Shown piece after piece: positions 35,901 to 43,935 of a DNA stretch of 64,000 nucleotides. Position 1 is the first letter of the stretch, and each line of letters begins with the position of its first letter. Under the pieces are notes generated by a model. It had not been told where the DNA came from, ran no database searches, and worked only from the letters and a program-made list of their open reading frames with translations. Source of the DNA: Nostoc mirabile CHAB5784 (GTDB taxonomy: Bacteria > Cyanobacteriota > Cyanobacteriia > Cyanobacteriales > Nostocaceae); the NCBI RefSeq assembly GCF_020829645.1, contig NZ_JAIVFS010000033.1, positions 1 through 64,000 of the forward strand, read 5' to 3'. The translations under genes and the position numbers were made by a program.

Positions 35901-36228
35901 TTGAGCGAATCAATTCGCCCTGCTGCGTCTTACTGGTGTTACGAGTCGCCAGATACAGCCTACCGCGATCATCTTTGATACCATGTCCTGAAAAGTACAG
36001 TAGCAGCAAATCATCCTTGTCCCGACCAGAAAACAGCGTTTCGATCGCAATTTCTACAACTTGTCGCTCAGGATTTTTTAGCAGGGTGACATCTGACGCA
36101 GCAAATCCGCCCATCTCGGTATGTAGCAGTACCTCGTACACTGCTTCCACATCTCTAACTGCACTAGGCAATGGGTTCAGCCCTGGCTCATACTCACTGA
36201 CCCCAACCAGCAACGCTACCTTCGCCAT
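32983..36228 (-). CDS. orthocaspase with helical repeats and an FGE/SUMF1-like domain
   Basis: 1081 residues in three parts. Residues 1-245: caspase p20-type peptidase with catalytic His82 in YFSGHGIKD and Cys136 in LDSCFSGAF. Residues about 255-725: eight repeats of about 57 residues, each with a core like QxxLGLxxxDVxAIExxI followed by a helix HHQKLQxYEQAF; the seventh is stretched by a Gln/Glu-rich segment (about 645-675). Residues about 843-1076: FGE-sulfatase/SUMF1 fold (GGSFNMGSP, PVETVSWNDAVDFC, RLPSEAEWEYACRAG, NVWEWCQDTWHDSY, RILRGGSW). The Cys pair used by true formylglycine-generating enzymes is absent; only Cys1048 lies nearby. Proteins with this plan are thought to act in stress, cell death or defence; the FGE-like part may bind a ligand. 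Single gene in an accessory block. Confidence 0.88.
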   Translation of the reverse strand: MAKVALLVGVSEYEPGLNPLPSAVRDVEAVYEVLLHTEMGGFAASDVTLLKNPERQVVEIAIETLFSGRDKDDLLLLYFSGHGIKDDRGRLYLATRNTSKTQQGELIRSTSVSANFIHDRMSESRSRRQVVILDSCFSGAFAEGMSAKDDGMIDIREQLGGEGRAVLTSSTSTQYSFEQEGQDLSIYTRFLIEGIKSGEADRDQDEFISIDELHEYASQKVRELQPAMKPEIYAIREGFKIRLAKVAPGDPRQRYRKEVARFIHRGEISLVGRRTLDYQRTCLGLETTEAKAIEDEILEPYRNQFREKLQHYQQVFTELLERDETITDSDRHDLQNLQQTLGLRNEDTMPIEAQVTAQFKTHQQNLQTYQQAFTTALRQEFLLSAASRDRLRQTQQQLELADRDIAAIESQITAEVEAHHQKLRDYERLFFTATQQEYPLSEATRNNLRQQQQRLGLRDVDVAPIEAQITTQIESYHQKLQQYEQAFVKATQRQHYPDEVTQKQLQQTWQTLGLSEGDVRAIERRINAEIATHQANLRQYEQEFTEGVQQEYPLSAFKRSQLTQRHQALNLTAEDVTAIENPIIAAIKEHQQKLQQYEEVFRESMQFEYPLSDVTREELQRFQRILELNDAEIAAIEALIIQQSSEAEYQKQQERIRQQQEAEKQQQQEEVKYHQKLQHYEQELIKTIKAGNSFDSDDVRQRLRQFQRTLGLKQTDITAIETRVVASQELIKPPIQQPSSAQPTQSAQERITLQRFLKWAGLGGVDLMTAVVGGETIKRQSPTTISVAEPKYIPPIKEASKAFGLPLWTVKFETVTVDKKGQVIKRDPNKQAKFFKEDLGNGITLDMVQILGGSFNMGSPPGENGRTKYEEPQHAVNVPAFFIGKFEVTQEQYQQIMGSNPSNFKGAKRPVETVSWNDAVDFCKKLSEKTGHKYRLPSEAEWEYACRAGTTTPFHFGETITIELANYDGNYTYASAPKRKSPQVTTEVGSFPPNAFGLYDMHGNVWEWCQDTWHDSYKGAPSDGSAWIDNNQYRILRGGSWVNSPRNCRSASRNDDFGRAERDDIYNYVGFRVVCAVGRTL

Positions 36229-36582
36229 TTAACTCACCTATGCTGCGATCAAATCCTGTGCGGCTTTAACAGTTATCAGTAAACAGTTAAAAGTTTTGAT
36301 AATTGGGTTTAAGACTGAGCTATATCAGTTATCAATTATCAGTTATCAGTTATCAGTTAACTGTTCACTGTTGACTGTTTACTGATTTCTAACCTACGCC
36401 CTCTACGCCTGATAAATGATGACTATTGACTGTTCACTGATTTAATCTCTGTGTTGTTTCCTTCATACCAAGTTTTAGAATATTACCTATTTATGTGAGA
36501 AAAATTCAGGCAGCTACGTATCGTTATCCAACCACGACTTAGGATATATTTTTGGCATCTATAATTTTCCCTCTTAGCTGTT
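36229..36582. other. STRR-rich intergenic region
   Basis: Holds arrays of (T)ATCAGT and its inverse (ACTGTTC, ACTGTTG) around 36275-36450, then the right copy of the permease/purN duplication. No gene. Confidence 0.6.
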
Positions 36583-36616
36583 ATGACCTTCCGCCCTGAT
36601 TCTACCCTGAGCTTGG
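36494..36616. repeat. right copy of the permease/purN junction duplication
   Basis: Carries a broken copy of the permease 5' end (36494-36558) and the true purN start (36583). See 31254-31377. Confidence 0.85.
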
Positions 36617-37254
36617 TTTCTCCTAGCACTAGCGATATTTGCCAACAATTCGCCCCTTTAAAACTGGGAATTATGGCTTCTGGGAATGGCAGCAATTTTG
36701 ATGTAGTTGCCCAAGCTATCCAAGATGGACAGCTAAATGCCCAAATTCAAGTTTTAATTTACAATAACCCCTTGGCTAAAGCAACCGTAAGAGCAGCTAA
36801 TAGAGGTATAGAAGCTGTTTTATTGAATCACCGCAACTATAAAAGTCGAGAAGAGTTTGATGAGAAAATTGTGCAGACATTGCGGCACTACAATGTAGAA
36901 TGGGTGATTTTGGCAGGTTGGATGCGACTGGTAACGTCAGTTTTCATTGATGCCTTTCCTGAAAGGATTATTAATATCCATCCTAGTTTGTTACCTAGTT
37001 TCAAGGGAATCCATGCTGTAGAACAAGCCTTAGCATCTGGGGTAAAAATCACTGGTTGTACAGCGCATATAGCTTGTTTAGAAATGGACAGTGGCCCAAT
37101 ATTGATGCAAGCCGCAGTACCAGTATTGCCGGATGATACAGCAGAAACACTCCACGCCAGGATTCAAATTCAGGAACATCGGATTTTACCATTAGCGATC
37201 GCTCTAGCAGCTTCTTCGTCAAAAGCTACACTAAGCCCAATACACTTGGGTTAA
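36583..37254 (+). CDS. purN: phosphoribosylglycinamide formyltransferase
   Basis: Third step of purine synthesis: transfers a formyl group from 10-formyl-THF to GAR. Visible features: LGIMASGNGSNFDVV (phosphate loop), INIHPSLLPSFKGIHAVEQAL with catalytic Asn and His, GCTAHIACLEMDSGPILMQAAVPV with Asp. 223 residues. The N-terminus (first about 27 residues, MTFRPDSTLSLVSPSTS) is longer than E. coli PurN and the start could be inside. Its 5' end is part of the duplicated junction. Confidence 0.93.
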   Translation: MTFRPDSTLSLVSPSTSDICQQFAPLKLGIMASGNGSNFDVVAQAIQDGQLNAQIQVLIYNNPLAKATVRAANRGIEAVLLNHRNYKSREEFDEKIVQTLRHYNVEWVILAGWMRLVTSVFIDAFPERIINIHPSLLPSFKGIHAVEQALASGVKITGCTAHIACLEMDSGPILMQAAVPVLPDDTAETLHARIQIQEHRILPLAIALAASSSKATLSPIHLG

Positions 37255-37260
37255 GGCAGT

Positions 37261-37289
37261 TCTTGCTGTTCTTGCTGTTCTTGCTGGGG
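37261..37289. repeat. TTCTTGCTG tandem repeat
   Basis: Three 9-bp units right after purN, then poly-G heptamer filler. Confidence 0.7.
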
Positions 37290-37319
37290 GAGCAGGAAGA
37301 AGCAAGGGAGCAGGGTGTA

Positions 37320-37455
37320 ATATCATGTCCGCCAAATTACCCCTAATAAAAGAACCCCACCCCCAACCCCTAAGAGCCTGCGGGGAGGGGAGCTAAAGCG
37401 CAGCTTTGGCGGGGTGGGGTTCCGGGTATTATGCTTAATTGGCCCGACGTGATAT
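37320..37455. repeat. ATATCATGTCCGC MITE, copy B (diverged)
   Basis: Left end ATATCATGTCCGCC; the right end has decayed to GGCCCGACGTGATAT. The inner AACCCCACCCC/GGGGTGGGGTT pair is intact, and its module has the orientation of copy A (ends GCTTTGGC). Confidence 0.8.
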
Positions 37456-37585
37456 AAGGGGGAAGTGAAAGGCTTGATGCAGGTTCTTTTTCCCCTTTTC
37501 TCCCTGCCCCCTGCCCCTTGTCCTCTTTCCCCCTGCCCCCTGCTCCCCTGTTTATCCGAAGTGTATTGCATCCTCTTCCACAAAG

Positions 37586-40168
37586 CTATTCACCAGAGTT
37601 CGCTTCAGTAGCTTGATATGCTTGTAGGAGCCTAGCATGATCGAGAGTAAATCCTACTTGCATCGCTATCTGGGTAAATAAATCAATCTCAGGCTGTTGC
37701 CAATCACGGGGGCTAGAACACTGATGTGCAACTAACAAGCCAAATAGCTGCTCATCTTTAATAATGGGTGCTATTAAATTTGCTTTCACACCAAAGGATT
37801 CGAGCAGGGTAACGTGACAATCAGCCAAACCGGCCTCATAAATGTTGTTTATTGCGACAACACGACCAGACTGGTACTTTTCTATATAGTTTTCTGTGAA
37901 ACAAGGGTCGTAAACTTTAGACCGCAAAACTTTGGGATAACCTGGAACTACTGATTCAGCAATTATAATTCCGAACCAATTAGCGTAAAAGCTATAAACC
38001 AATACTCGGTCAATACTCAGTGCCTTGCGAACCTCTTCCACAGTGGTTTTGATGACATCCTCTTCCTTGAGCGATTGGCGAATGCTGCGGGTAATATCCA
38101 CAAGTAACTGACTTCGCCTACTTTCAGCTTCGATTCGTTGCAGGAGTCTTGCATGGTCGAGAGCAAATCCCACTTGCATCGCTATTTGGCCAAATAAATC
38201 AATCTCAGATTGTTGCCAATCACGAGGTTTGGAACACTGATGTGCAATTAATAAGCCAAATAGCTGTTCATCCTTAAGAATGGGGGCTACCAAATTTGCT
38301 TTGACAGCAAAGGATTCGAGTAGGCTAATCTGATAATCAGCCAAACCGGCTTCGTAAATGTTATTTATTGCTAAAACGCGACCAGACTGATAATCTTCTA
38401 CATAGCCTTGACCAAAATATAGGTCTTGGATTTCAGATCGCAAAACTTTTGGGTAGGTGAGAACAACTGATTCGGCAATCACAGTTCCAGAATAATTAGC
38501 ATTAAAGCTATAAACCATCACTCGGTCAGTACTTAGTACTTTACGAACCTCTTCCACCGTGGTTTTCAGGACATCCTCTTCGTTGAGCGATTGGCGAATG
38601 CTGCCGATAGTATCCGCCAGCAACTGACCTTGCACACTCTCAGCCTCGATTCGTTGCAGCAGCCTTGCATGGTCGAGAGCAAATCCCACTTCCATCGCTA
38701 TTTGGGCACATAAATCAATCTCAGACTGTTGCCAATCACGGGGTCTGGAGCATTGATGTGCAATTAATAAGCCAAAGAGCTGTTGATCTTTGAGAATGGG
38801 TGCGACCAAATTTGCTTTCACACCAAAGGATTCGAGCAGGTTAATATGACAATCACGCAAACCAGCTTCATAAATGTTGTTTATGGCTTGAACGCGACCA
38901 GACTGATACTTTTCTACATAGTCCTGAGCAAAACATGGGTCTTGGATTTCAGACCGCAAAACTTTGGGATAACCTGGAACCACTGATTCTGCAATCACTG
39001 TTCCAGACCAACTAGCGTCAAATGTATAAACCAGGACGCGATCGCTACTTAGGGCTTTGCGAACTTCTTCCACGGTGGTTTTGATGACATCCTCTTCGTT
39101 AAGCGATTGGCGAATGCTGCGGGTAATTTCGATAAATACCTGAGCTATATCTGCCTTCGTATCAACCTGTTCTAGAAGTTTAGTGTAGTCAAGGGCGAAT
39201 CCTACTTGTATAGCTATCTGAGTCAACAAATCAATCTCAGACTGCTGCCAAAAGCGAATTCTAGAACACTGATGTGCAATCAATAAACCGAATAGCTGTT
39301 TGCCTTTAAGAATAGGTGCTACTAAATTAGATTTGACAGCAAATTGCTCTAGCAACTCAATATCATCATCACTGAGATCGGCTTGATAGATATTATCAAT
39401 AGCACGGATGGAACCATTCTGGTATTTTTCTATATACCCTGTCTCGAACCCAGGTTCAGAGACTGTAACCCCTAATATTCTTGGTAAACCAGGTGCCACT
39501 GACTCAGCGATAAAAGTTCCATTACAATTGGAGTTGAAGCAAAAAATGCTTACGCGGTCAATGCTTAAAGCTTTACGAATTTCTTCTGAGGTAATTTTGA
39601 GAACATCTTCTTCATTGAATGATTCTCGAACCCATTGCGTAACTTTCCTCAATAGTTGGGAGTAATCAGCTTCGGTTTCTTTTTCCTTTACCAAAACTGA
39701 AAGCAGCTCTGTAAATAAGTTTATGTTTCTCTCTAACATCACTAATTCATCTTCGTTAGCGATGAAATATTGAGTAAACTCACTGTCTGGACGCAGCTTG
39801 TTTTTGATACTATTAGAAATTGCCGCAGCTTTACTGACTCGACTAATAGCTCGATTAGTTACAAAAACAGCGATCGCACCTGTTAAAATTGCTGTTACTC
39901 CCATACCAGTTAACAAGAGTGACAATTGTCTCTGTAGAGCTAGTTCAGTTTCTGTTGAACTTGCTGCACTCTCAAGTCTTACTTGCGGAATTTGTTTGGT
40001 AATTAAATTAATGCCATAGTAGTAAGTAGCTGTTCCAATTGCAACCACAGGAAGGATACTAATGCTTAGTGCCCAAACAATTGCTTTAGTTTTTAAACTC
40101 CATTTTTGTTGCCACAGCCTTTGTTCACGATTTCGTCTTGCTTGGTTTTGAGAAAAAGACTGATTCAT
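37586..40168 (-). CDS. membrane-bound four-GAF protein, cyanobacteriochrome-like, no output domain
   Basis: 860 residues. Two transmembrane helices (about 28-52 and 82-104) are followed by a HAMP-like linker (about 105-165) and four GAF domains (about 180-330, 355-500, 525-670 and 695-845). GAF2 has Cys412 in DPCF and Cys440 in DCH, and GAF4 has Cys756 in DPCF and Cys784 in DCH. The spacing of 28 equals that of the two chromophore-binding Cys in DXCF-type cyanobacteriochromes. In GAF3 both are Tyr (584, 612); in GAF1 they are Gly240 and Asp268. The layout is that of PixJ-type phototaxis receptors, but the protein stops after GAF4 with no methyl-accepting or kinase domain. It may be truncated or signal by heteromer formation. 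Confidence 0.85.
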   Translation of the reverse strand: MNQSFSQNQARRNREQRLWQQKWSLKTKAIVWALSISILPVVAIGTATYYYGINLITKQIPQVRLESAASSTETELALQRQLSLLLTGMGVTAILTGAIAVFVTNRAISRVSKAAAISNSIKNKLRPDSEFTQYFIANEDELVMLERNINLFTELLSVLVKEKETEADYSQLLRKVTQWVRESFNEEDVLKITSEEIRKALSIDRVSIFCFNSNCNGTFIAESVAPGLPRILGVTVSEPGFETGYIEKYQNGSIRAIDNIYQADLSDDDIELLEQFAVKSNLVAPILKGKQLFGLLIAHQCSRIRFWQQSEIDLLTQIAIQVGFALDYTKLLEQVDTKADIAQVFIEITRSIRQSLNEEDVIKTTVEEVRKALSSDRVLVYTFDASWSGTVIAESVVPGYPKVLRSEIQDPCFAQDYVEKYQSGRVQAINNIYEAGLRDCHINLLESFGVKANLVAPILKDQQLFGLLIAHQCSRPRDWQQSEIDLCAQIAMEVGFALDHARLLQRIEAESVQGQLLADTIGSIRQSLNEEDVLKTTVEEVRKVLSTDRVMVYSFNANYSGTVIAESVVLTYPKVLRSEIQDLYFGQGYVEDYQSGRVLAINNIYEAGLADYQISLLESFAVKANLVAPILKDEQLFGLLIAHQCSKPRDWQQSEIDLFGQIAMQVGFALDHARLLQRIEAESRRSQLLVDITRSIRQSLKEEDVIKTTVEEVRKALSIDRVLVYSFYANWFGIIIAESVVPGYPKVLRSKVYDPCFTENYIEKYQSGRVVAINNIYEAGLADCHVTLLESFGVKANLIAPIIKDEQLFGLLVAHQCSSPRDWQQPEIDLFTQIAMQVGFTLDHARLLQAYQATEANSGE

Positions 40169-40740
40169 AAATGAAACCTGGATTGCTGCAATTGAGAATC
40201 AAGTAAATCACCTCTCCACCAAATTCTACACAAAACTTATTAAACAAGCATTGGCTTTCAGGTGTATTTTGAGGCACTAACCTTCTACGTCGTGCTCCAT
40301 AAAGCTTTTATCGCCTTTGACCTCAAAAAATCAGGTCTGATTAACGGGCTTGTTAATAATAAAATGGCGATCGCTTTGTTTAATGCCTCATTTTCTCATC
40401 AGGTGTTGTAGTTTTCTGGCAAAACAGCCAAAAATTCTTTCTTTTTCAACAAGAGTCATACAGACTTATCAGAGTTAGCCTCCCCCCTCAGAAACAGAAG
40501 GAACAACGCGAAAATAAGCCTTTAAGTCTCTTGACAGAGAGAGACTTACTACTCACCTTCCTTAGATTTGCGTAGCGGCACAAAGTGCAGGAAGGAGTTT
40601 GGGTTTAAATATGTTTATTGTAGTCTACTTGACTAAAAATCTCTGTAGCTGCAATTACACATACACGCTTTATAAAAAATTTATAACATATAATTAAATC
40701 TGAATTTATATTTAATACAACTTAACCATAACTTATAAAT

Positions 40741-41062
40741 ATGGAAGCTGTAGTTACAAACGCTCATAATGCTATAAGTAAAGTTAAAGTTGTAGTTACT
40801 ACAGCTTAAGCAATAATTATAAAAGCTCCTAATTTTATAAGTAAAATTGAACATGTAGTTAATAAAACTTAAGCATTGCTTATAAATATTGAAGTTGTAG
40901 TTAACGCAGCTCCTTCTGTAGTTATAAATGTTCAAGCTGTAGTTAATACAGCTTCTTCTGCGGTTATAAATGCTCAAGCTGTAGTTAATACATTTTCTTC
41001 CGTAGTTATCAATGCTCAAGTTGTGGTTAACACAACTTCTTCCGTAGTTATCAATGCTTAAG
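40741..41062. repeat. 42-bp tandem repeat, about 7-8 units, open on both strands
   Basis: Unit of type GTTATAAATGCTCAAGCTGT...; the last four units are well kept, the first ones decayed. On the plus strand a 61-residue ORF (40876-41061) reads VVINAQAVVNTASS-like 14-mers, and on the minus strand a 112-residue ORF (40681-41019) reads CINYSLNIYNYRRS-like 14-mers. 42 is a multiple of 3, so every frame repeats. No start site or family supports translation. Confidence 0.75.
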
Positions 41063-41125
41063 CTGTAATTAAGATATAGCGCTTCTGGATTGAGTTCAAT
41101 ACAGACCTAACAAAAATAGCCCCCA

Positions 41126-41333
41126 ATACTGCGTAGGTTTTGAAGATTTGTAGGTTGGGTTAAGCAAAGCGCAACCCAACAAAGCCTTGATAATGTAGGG
41201 TCTACGTTCCTCAACCCAACCTACATTGGAGTTATTTTTAGGCAAAACCTACGCAGTATTGATAATGTTGGGTTTCGTTCCTCAACCCAACCTACATTGG
41301 AGTTATTTTTAGGCAAAACCTACGCAGTATTGA
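41126..41333. repeat. composite inverted/direct repeat GTAGGTTGGG / AATACTGCGTAGG
   Basis: CAATACTGCGTAGGTTTT at the left pairs with AAAACCTACGCAGTATTG at 41244-41261 and again at 41315-41332, because a 57-bp block (41206-41262) is repeated at 41277-41333. A relative is at 45178-45268. Confidence 0.75.
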
Positions 41334-41429
41334 AATAGCCCCAACGCTAGCAGCGTTGGGAAGTAAGCCTCAAAGCCTCTCTCCTAGAATGGAAGTGAGG
41401 TCAGAGTCTCTTGCAGACAAGCGAGAAAC

Positions 41430-41562
41430 CAATACGGTTCGGATAAGATTCGATCCCCCCAACCCCCCTTAAAAAGGGGGCTAAAAATGGCTCTATTTCC
41501 CCCTTTTTAAGGGGGACTAAGGGGGATCTTTAAGGCCTATGCACCTTAACCGAACCGTATTG
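41430..41562. repeat. MITE with 13-bp ends and target duplication
   Basis: CAATACGGTTCGG (41430-41442) and CCGAACCGTATTG (41550-41562) are the ends. AGCGAGAAAC occurs directly outside on both sides (41420-41429, 41563-41572), a 10-bp target duplication. The inside is an AAAAAGGGGG/CCCCCTTTTT hairpin. Confidence 0.85.
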
Positions 41563-41713
41563 AGCGAGAAACGCTATAGACGCTTCAGATAAATTAAGAG
41601 AATTTACCAGTAATTATGTCATAAAAAATACAATTATTTGTGGATTTTGCGGAGCCAGAATATATTTCCAGTAGGGCATAGTAACTGTATAAATGTTACA
41701 AGGAACTAAATTT

Positions 41714-42109
41714 ATGTCTTTGAGAAAACGGACATCCCGCGTTTTAGAAAGTGCTGAGTTAAGATTCTCTGGACTCAAAGCAATTAATGCCAATCTGGAT
41801 CTTGGAGATGATTACAATTTAAAAAGTCTGACACAACTAATTGAGCAATTACGCGTCAAGATAGAAGCTCATAACACCGCTCTCAGCACCATTGACTCTT
41901 CCAAAGTAGAAATTGAAGAGTTAGAACAAATCTTGGGTACTTTCTCTGAGAAAATGCTCATGGGAATTGGCTTTAAATACGGAAAAGATAGCCGTGAATA
42001 TGAGATGGCTGGTGGAGTTCGCAAAAGTGAACGTATCCGTAAAAGCAGGGCGACTCGTTTAAAAACTGTTGCACAAAAAGCATCTAGCCAGAGCGCTCAA
42101 ACCACGTAA
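41714..42109 (+). CDS. conserved cyanobacterial hypothetical protein
   Basis: About 131 residues, helical and soluble: LRKRTSRVLESAELRFSGLKAI, a coiled-coil-like centre (LTQLIEQLRVKIEAHNTALSTID), FSEKMLMGIGFKYGKDSREYEMAGG, and a strongly basic tail (RKSERIRKSRATRLK). AAGGA eleven bases upstream supports the ATG at 41714 over the one at 41693. The tail suggests nucleic-acid or ribosome contact. Function unknown. Confidence 0.7.
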   Translation: MSLRKRTSRVLESAELRFSGLKAINANLDLGDDYNLKSLTQLIEQLRVKIEAHNTALSTIDSSKVEIEELEQILGTFSEKMLMGIGFKYGKDSREYEMAGGVRKSERIRKSRATRLKTVAQKASSQSAQTT

Positions 42110-42177
42110 TTTATTCTATGGTTGATAGTGTGCGATGCCTGTGGTTGGGCTACGCCTACGCACTAATTCCTAGAAGC

Positions 42178-42780
42178 TCAAAATTTATTTTTTAATTGCC
42201 GTAATTGCGACATTTTCCAGAAATAGCTAGAAATCCAATTGGTAATAATGTGAGCGACAATCGGCACTAATAAGTTGCCAGTGAGCAGGGCACTATAGGC
42301 GAATATCATCCCAACAATTGTTGCCCAAATCACATAAGGCCATTGTTGGGAACCGCTAAAATGCAAGATGCCAAAGCAAAGACTGGATACAATCACAGCC
42401 AGATGATCCAAGCCTAAAGCTGGCAGCATTACACCTCTAAATAATAATTCTTCACTCAACCCTGGTAGTAACCCCAGCCAAATTAAGTCTGGTAAGGCTA
42501 AGGGCTTCAGTACCATTTCTAGATAATAATCTGCACTTTTACGGTAGGGAGTCCAAACGCGATAAGCTACGCCACTTAACGTGGTGATGGCGAATCCCAA
42601 CCCTACACCCAACAGCAGCTGTCTTTGGTTCAAGTCCCAAGAAAATAGGGAAAAGTTGCCAAGGTATAACGAAAGTTTAGCGACTATCAACAAAATGATT
42701 GCAGTCGCTCCCATCGCCCCAAGTATTTGGATGCGCGTTAGGTATGGAATTTCTGGCTTTTGCTTTTGTTGTTCAATCAC
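42178..42780 (-). CDS. CPBP-family intramembrane metalloprotease
   Basis: 200 residues, about six membrane segments. The CPBP (CAAX protease/bacteriocin-processing) motifs are SEELLFRGVMLP (EExxxR), FGILHFSG (FxxxH) and HIITNW (HxxxN/D), which bind the catalytic metal. Roles in this family range from protein maturation to immunity. Short, 200 residues, but complete in motifs. Minus strand, downstream of the DUF3326 gene by about 90 bp with heptamer repeats between. Confidence 0.88.
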   Translation of the reverse strand: MIEQQKQKPEIPYLTRIQILGAMGATAIILLIVAKLSLYLGNFSLFSWDLNQRQLLLGVGLGFAITTLSGVAYRVWTPYRKSADYYLEMVLKPLALPDLIWLGLLPGLSEELLFRGVMLPALGLDHLAVIVSSLCFGILHFSGSQQWPYVIWATIVGMIFAYSALLTGNLLVPIVAHIITNWISSYFWKMSQLRQLKNKF

Positions 42781-42826
42781 GGGTTTTTAGGGAGAGAGGG
42801 GAGGGGGCAGGGGGCAGGGGGAGAAT

Positions 42827-42882
42827 AACTAATGACTAATGACTAATGACTAATGACTAATGACTAATGACTAATGACTAAT
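42827..42882. repeat. heptamer array TAATGAC, about 8 units
   Basis: STRR array; its edge provides the last two codons and the stop of the DUF3326 gene on the minus strand. A GGGGGCA run lies next to it at 42802-42822. Confidence 0.9.
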
Positions 42883-43935
42883 TGACTGCAAAGGTAATAA
42901 TTTGGGACGGAGAGCGTCGGGATTAATACCTGCTTTATGTGCTACCAATACACCTACTGCTTCTAAATATGAGTTTACCTGTATAGATTTGATCCCCAAC
43001 GGTTGGGGAGGAACTTTTATAAGAGTTTTATTTTCTTCTACTGTAATTATTTGGCATCGTCTTTGGCTTAAACTTAGTAAGGCACTGCTACCACAAGCAG
43101 TTGCAGGTACGATCGCAGCATCCACTTCATCTACCCAAATATCTTCTTGCTGTGATCCGATTGCTCCTCTCTCTACTATAAATTGTGGGGCACGACTTAA
43201 TCCTACAAGGACGCACGGCAAAAAGGTATAGCCCAATTCTTCGGCGGCGGAACGGGGAGATAAATCAGGTTGTGGAGGTTCGCTCAAAAGGGCGGGAGAA
43301 TGGGCGCAAGGAATTTGAAAGGTTCGCACTAGCAAATGGCTAATTACGGCTTCTGCACCCGCTAAAGAATCAACGCCTTCACCCTGGCGGTATTTTTGTA
43401 CTGCCTCCTCATCCATATCATCGGGGAAACGGGCAACAACTGCGATCGCTTCTGCCCCCGCTTTTTTAATTAATATCTCAGCTGCCCGTAATAAGCTATC
43501 CGCGTTGCCAATTGTTCCCCAACTAGCTCCCGATGCTGTAGTCCGCAATTCTACATTTAATGGTGCATCAGTAATTACATACTCTGTTAGGGTCAATCCC
43601 AGAGTTGCTCTAACTGCATCGGCTGCTTGTAGATGTCGTAGCCGTAATTCTGGCTCAATGGCTTGGTCTAAAAGTAAACCTACCTTGTTAGTGCGGACTG
43701 GACGCAAACCCCAGCATCCAGAGGCGAATTTGTCAAGCCCGTAACCTTCAACATAGAAAGCGTTTGGAAGATTCCAGTACAAACTTGCGCCATTAAGGAC
43801 ATTGGGGTGAGTAATTAGGCGATCGCAAACCTGTGCTATAACTTTGGCAACAGGCAAAGCATCTCCTGCATAACCCCCAATGGCAGCCCCAACGCCAGTT
43901 GGTACAATTAAGATAGTAGTGTATGGACGATTCAT
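42871..43935 (-). CDS. DUF3326-family protein
   Basis: 354 residues found in cyanobacteria and plastid-bearing plants. It begins MNRPYTTILIVPTGVGAAIGGYAGDA, a Gly-rich loop that suggests nucleotide or phosphate binding; later marks are ASLYWNLPNAFYVEGYGLD, VVARFPDD and ATACGSSALLSL. No experimental function is known to me. The final residues SISH and the stop come from the neighbouring TAATGAC array, so the original C-terminus was changed or trimmed. Confidence 0.8.
   Translation of the reverse strand: MNRPYTTILIVPTGVGAAIGGYAGDALPVAKVIAQVCDRLITHPNVLNGASLYWNLPNAFYVEGYGLDKFASGCWGLRPVRTNKVGLLLDQAIEPELRLRHLQAADAVRATLGLTLTEYVITDAPLNVELRTTASGASWGTIGNADSLLRAAEILIKKAGAEAIAVVARFPDDMDEEAVQKYRQGEGVDSLAGAEAVISHLLVRTFQIPCAHSPALLSEPPQPDLSPRSAAEELGYTFLPCVLVGLSRAPQFIVERGAIGSQQEDIWVDEVDAAIVPATACGSSALLSLSQRRCQIITVEENKTLIKVPPQPLGIKSIQVNSYLEAVGVLVAHKAGINPDALRPKLLPLQSISH

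Larger units (their letters stand above)
40169..41713. other. 1.5-kb repeat-rich region without a convincing gene
   Basis: The GAF gene promoter side (40169-40680) shows nothing recognisable. It is followed by a 42-bp tandem array, a ROAM of GTAGGTTGGG and CAATACTGCGTAGG inverted repeats, and a MITE with target duplication, each listed separately. Confidence 0.6.

Noticed and set aside
33433..36232. Several 60-115-aa ORFs opposite the caspase gene
   Set aside because: All antisense to a clear 1081-aa protein; sequences are Leu/Gln/Arg-rich shadows of the helical repeats.
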